Source of the DNA: Anaerolineae bacterium
GTDB lineage: Bacteria; Chloroflexota; Anaerolineae; JAFGEY01
Assembly: GCA_016931365.1 (NCBI GenBank)
Contig: JAFGEY010000472.1
Coordinates: 1-6,529, forward strand
Direction: 5' to 3'
DNA length: 6,529 nt
A model generated the notes under the pieces. The model was not told where the DNA came from, made no database searches, and saw nothing but the letters and a program-made list of their open reading frames with translations. Positions 5,190 through 6,529 of the stretch are shown piece after piece (the first letter of the stretch is position 1; every line of letters begins with the position of its first letter). Both the position numbers and the translations under genes were made by a program.

Positions 5190-6529
5190 TTACTGTTCGA
5201 TCCAGAACTGGGGCGGATCCATCGTGCCCGGCGTGAAGATGATCCAGTCGGACGTGTGCTTTTCCATGACGTTGTGGAAGTTGTTCTTGACCACCGTCAG
5301 CGCTGGCGGCTGTCCCACCGTGCCGATGCAGAACAAGTTCTCGGTGGCTTTCCGAACAATCTGCTTGCCGATATCAACTTGCTTGGCAGCATCTACAGTA
5401 ACCTTGTACTGGTTGTAAAGGTCCTGTACCTCTTTGAAAATCGGAAGCGGTTGCTCACCCATCTCGCCGCCGGACTTATACCACGTCCCAAAGGCTGGCC
5501 CCATCCAGGAGCGCTCGTCGAAGGGGAACTGGTAGATGGGATCGACCATCGGCACCAGGCCACGGTCGGTCTCCCAGGTGGCAATCATGACTTCGTTGCT
5601 GTTGGCCCTGGGCCAGTAGATATCGCGCGACATGGTTTGCAGAACCGTCTTGAGACCGATGTCGTTCCAGTTCTGGGTGATCAATTCCAGCGCATCCATG
5701 TTGGAACCCGACACGGCGTCGGTACCCTCGATGACCAGTTCCACCGTGGAGCCGTCGGCGAACTGATAGAAGCCATCGCTGCCCTTTGTCAACCCGACTT
5801 CTTCCAACAAAGACTGAGCTTGTGCCGTATCGTACTCGGCATAGTATTGCTCGATGTCCGCCTGGAACAGGGGTGAATCGCGCACCACGGTGGTGTTGCG
5901 TGGGATGGCCTGGCCCAGGAAAGCGACCTCATTGATCATATTGCGATCTATGGCCACCGACAACGCCTGGCGGAACTTCAGGTTTTGCAGCAGTTCGCGA
6001 TACTTGGGATCGGGATAGCTCTGGTTGGGGAAGAGGGTGATGGTAGAAGCCTGCGCCGTGGGCCAAATCAGCAGGTGGTAGTTGCCGGCCGCCGCGTTTT
6101 CCTGATAGACGGTGTATTGGCCAAAGCTGATGCGGCGGTGTTGCATATCCAGGTCACCCGCGATGGCTTTCAGGTTAAGGGCATCGCCACCTTCGACCAG
6201 GGTGTAGTGAATGCGATCGATGTAGGGGAGTTGCTTACTGGCTGGATCGACCTTCCAGTAATAGGGATTGCGCTCGGCAACCATTTCTGTGGAACCGGCT
6301 TCCCACTGCGCCACTTTCCAGGCATACATCACCGGTAACTCGGTGTTGAAGTTGAACGCTTTTTCCTCAAACTGCTCGTAAGTCGCGCCTGTGGTGTGCT
6401 TGGGATGGAATTCCTTCAGATAATGTTGGGGGGCGAAGAAGCCAAAACGCTCGAAGCCCAGCGGCCACTGGCAGCCGTGGAAGGCCAGCCCGGTGGTCTC
6501 GGCCAGACCGTTTGGCCCGGCGAACTTCA
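5190..6529 (-). CDS. Family-5 extracellular solute-binding protein of the Opp/Dpp-type importer, 5'-truncated by window edge
   Basis: The frame is open from the right edge to the TAA at 5192-5190 and gives 445 residues. An in-frame GTG at 6332 is internal, because the frame and the homology-like sequence continue upstream of it ('FGFFAPQHYLKEFHP' at about residues 29-42 of the fragment). Family members are usually 530-650 residues, so about 100-200 N-terminal residues, including the signal peptide and any lipobox, lie outside the window. Family-5 features visible: 'APQHYLKEFHP', 'MVAERNPYYWKVDP' (about 82-95), 'QLPYIDRI', 'GDLDMQHRRISFGQY' and 'LKFRQALSVAIDRNMINEVAFLGQA', the conserved segment in which the returning lobe begins. 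The protein would act outside the membrane, capturing the solute and delivering it to the permeases encoded downstream. The 'NPYYWKVDP...QLPYIDRI' style and aromatic-rich C-terminus (ending 'DPPQFWIEQ') resemble, from memory, the sugar-oligomer branch (XloE/AgpA-like) more than dipeptide binders. Substrate assignment is therefore tentative, while the family is firm. Confidence 0.93.
   Translation of the reverse strand, partial: KFAGPNGLAETTGLAFHGCQWPLGFERFGFFAPQHYLKEFHPKHTTGATYEQFEEKAFNFNTELPVMYAWKVAQWEAGSTEMVAERNPYYWKVDPASKQLPYIDRIHYTLVEGGDALNLKAIAGDLDMQHRRISFGQYTVYQENAAAGNYHLLIWPTAQASTITLFPNQSYPDPKYRELLQNLKFRQALSVAIDRNMINEVAFLGQAIPRNTTVVRDSPLFQADIEQYYAEYDTAQAQSLLEEVGLTKGSDGFYQFADGSTVELVIEGTDAVSGSNMDALELITQNWNDIGLKTVLQTMSRDIYWPRANSNEVMIATWETDRGLVPMVDPIYQFPFDERSWMGPAFGTWYKSGGEMGEQPLPIFKEVQDLYNQYKVTVDAAKQVDIGKQIVRKATENLFCIGTVGQPPALTVVKNNFHNVMEKHTSDWIIFTPGTMDPPQFWIEQ

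Noticed and set aside
4986..5876. 296-codon plus-strand open frame
   Set aside because: It runs through the repeat spacer and then antisense to the well-supported binding protein. It has no ribosome binding site or recognisable domain, and its repeated-looking segments come from the palindrome.
6330..6332. GTG as the start of the binding protein
   Set aside because: The frame stays open to the right edge, and the upstream residues fit family-5 binding proteins, so this codon is internal.

Overview
The window holds one leftward (minus-strand) gene cluster encoding an almost complete peptide/nickel/opine-class (Opp/Dpp-type) ABC importer. It is followed downstream by the first half of a uroporphyrinogen-decarboxylase (URO-D) family gene. 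Both ends of the window cut through genes: the solute-binding protein lacks its N-terminus at the right edge, and the URO-D family protein lacks its C-terminal half at the left edge. No RNA gene, insertion sequence, CRISPR array or phage gene was seen.

Layout in transcription order, right to left: (1) family-5 extracytoplasmic solute-binding protein, 6529-5190, partial; (2) a 243-base spacer, 5189-4947, with a perfect 18-bp palindrome, a second GC-rich hairpin and a run of 7-8-base tandem repeats; (3) OppB/DppB-type permease, 4946-3963; (4) OppC/DppC-type permease, 3966-2788, overlapping the previous gene by ATGA; (5) OppD-type ATPase, 2781-1768, six bases later; (6) OppF-type ATPase, 1736-717, 31 bases later; (7) a 99-base gap with a small hairpin; (8) URO-D/MtaA-like protein, from 617 to the left edge. 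The tight spacing of genes 3-6 indicates one transcript. The binding protein very probably belongs to the same operon but is separated by the repeat-bearing spacer.

The parts form a standard importer. The binding protein captures the solute outside the membrane, the two permeases form the channel, and the D and F ATPases form the nucleotide-binding heterodimer. The substrate cannot be read from sequence. The binding protein and the long second permease recall, from memory, the Opp-like systems that carry oligosaccharides in thermophiles and Chloroflexota, so sugar oligomers are at least as plausible as peptides. The URO-D family gene is not a normal heme-pathway HemE and looks like the MtaA/MtbA-like methyltransferase side of the family.

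The organism is probably a free-living, moderately GC-rich bacterium. Chloroflexota (Anaerolineae/Caldilineae-like) is my best guess, from the style of the proteins, the URO-D paralogue beside an Opp-type transporter and the palindromic and short tandem repeats between genes. This is inference, not proof. I see no clearly new biological system; the most distinctive sequence is the repeat-rich spacer at 4947-5189.
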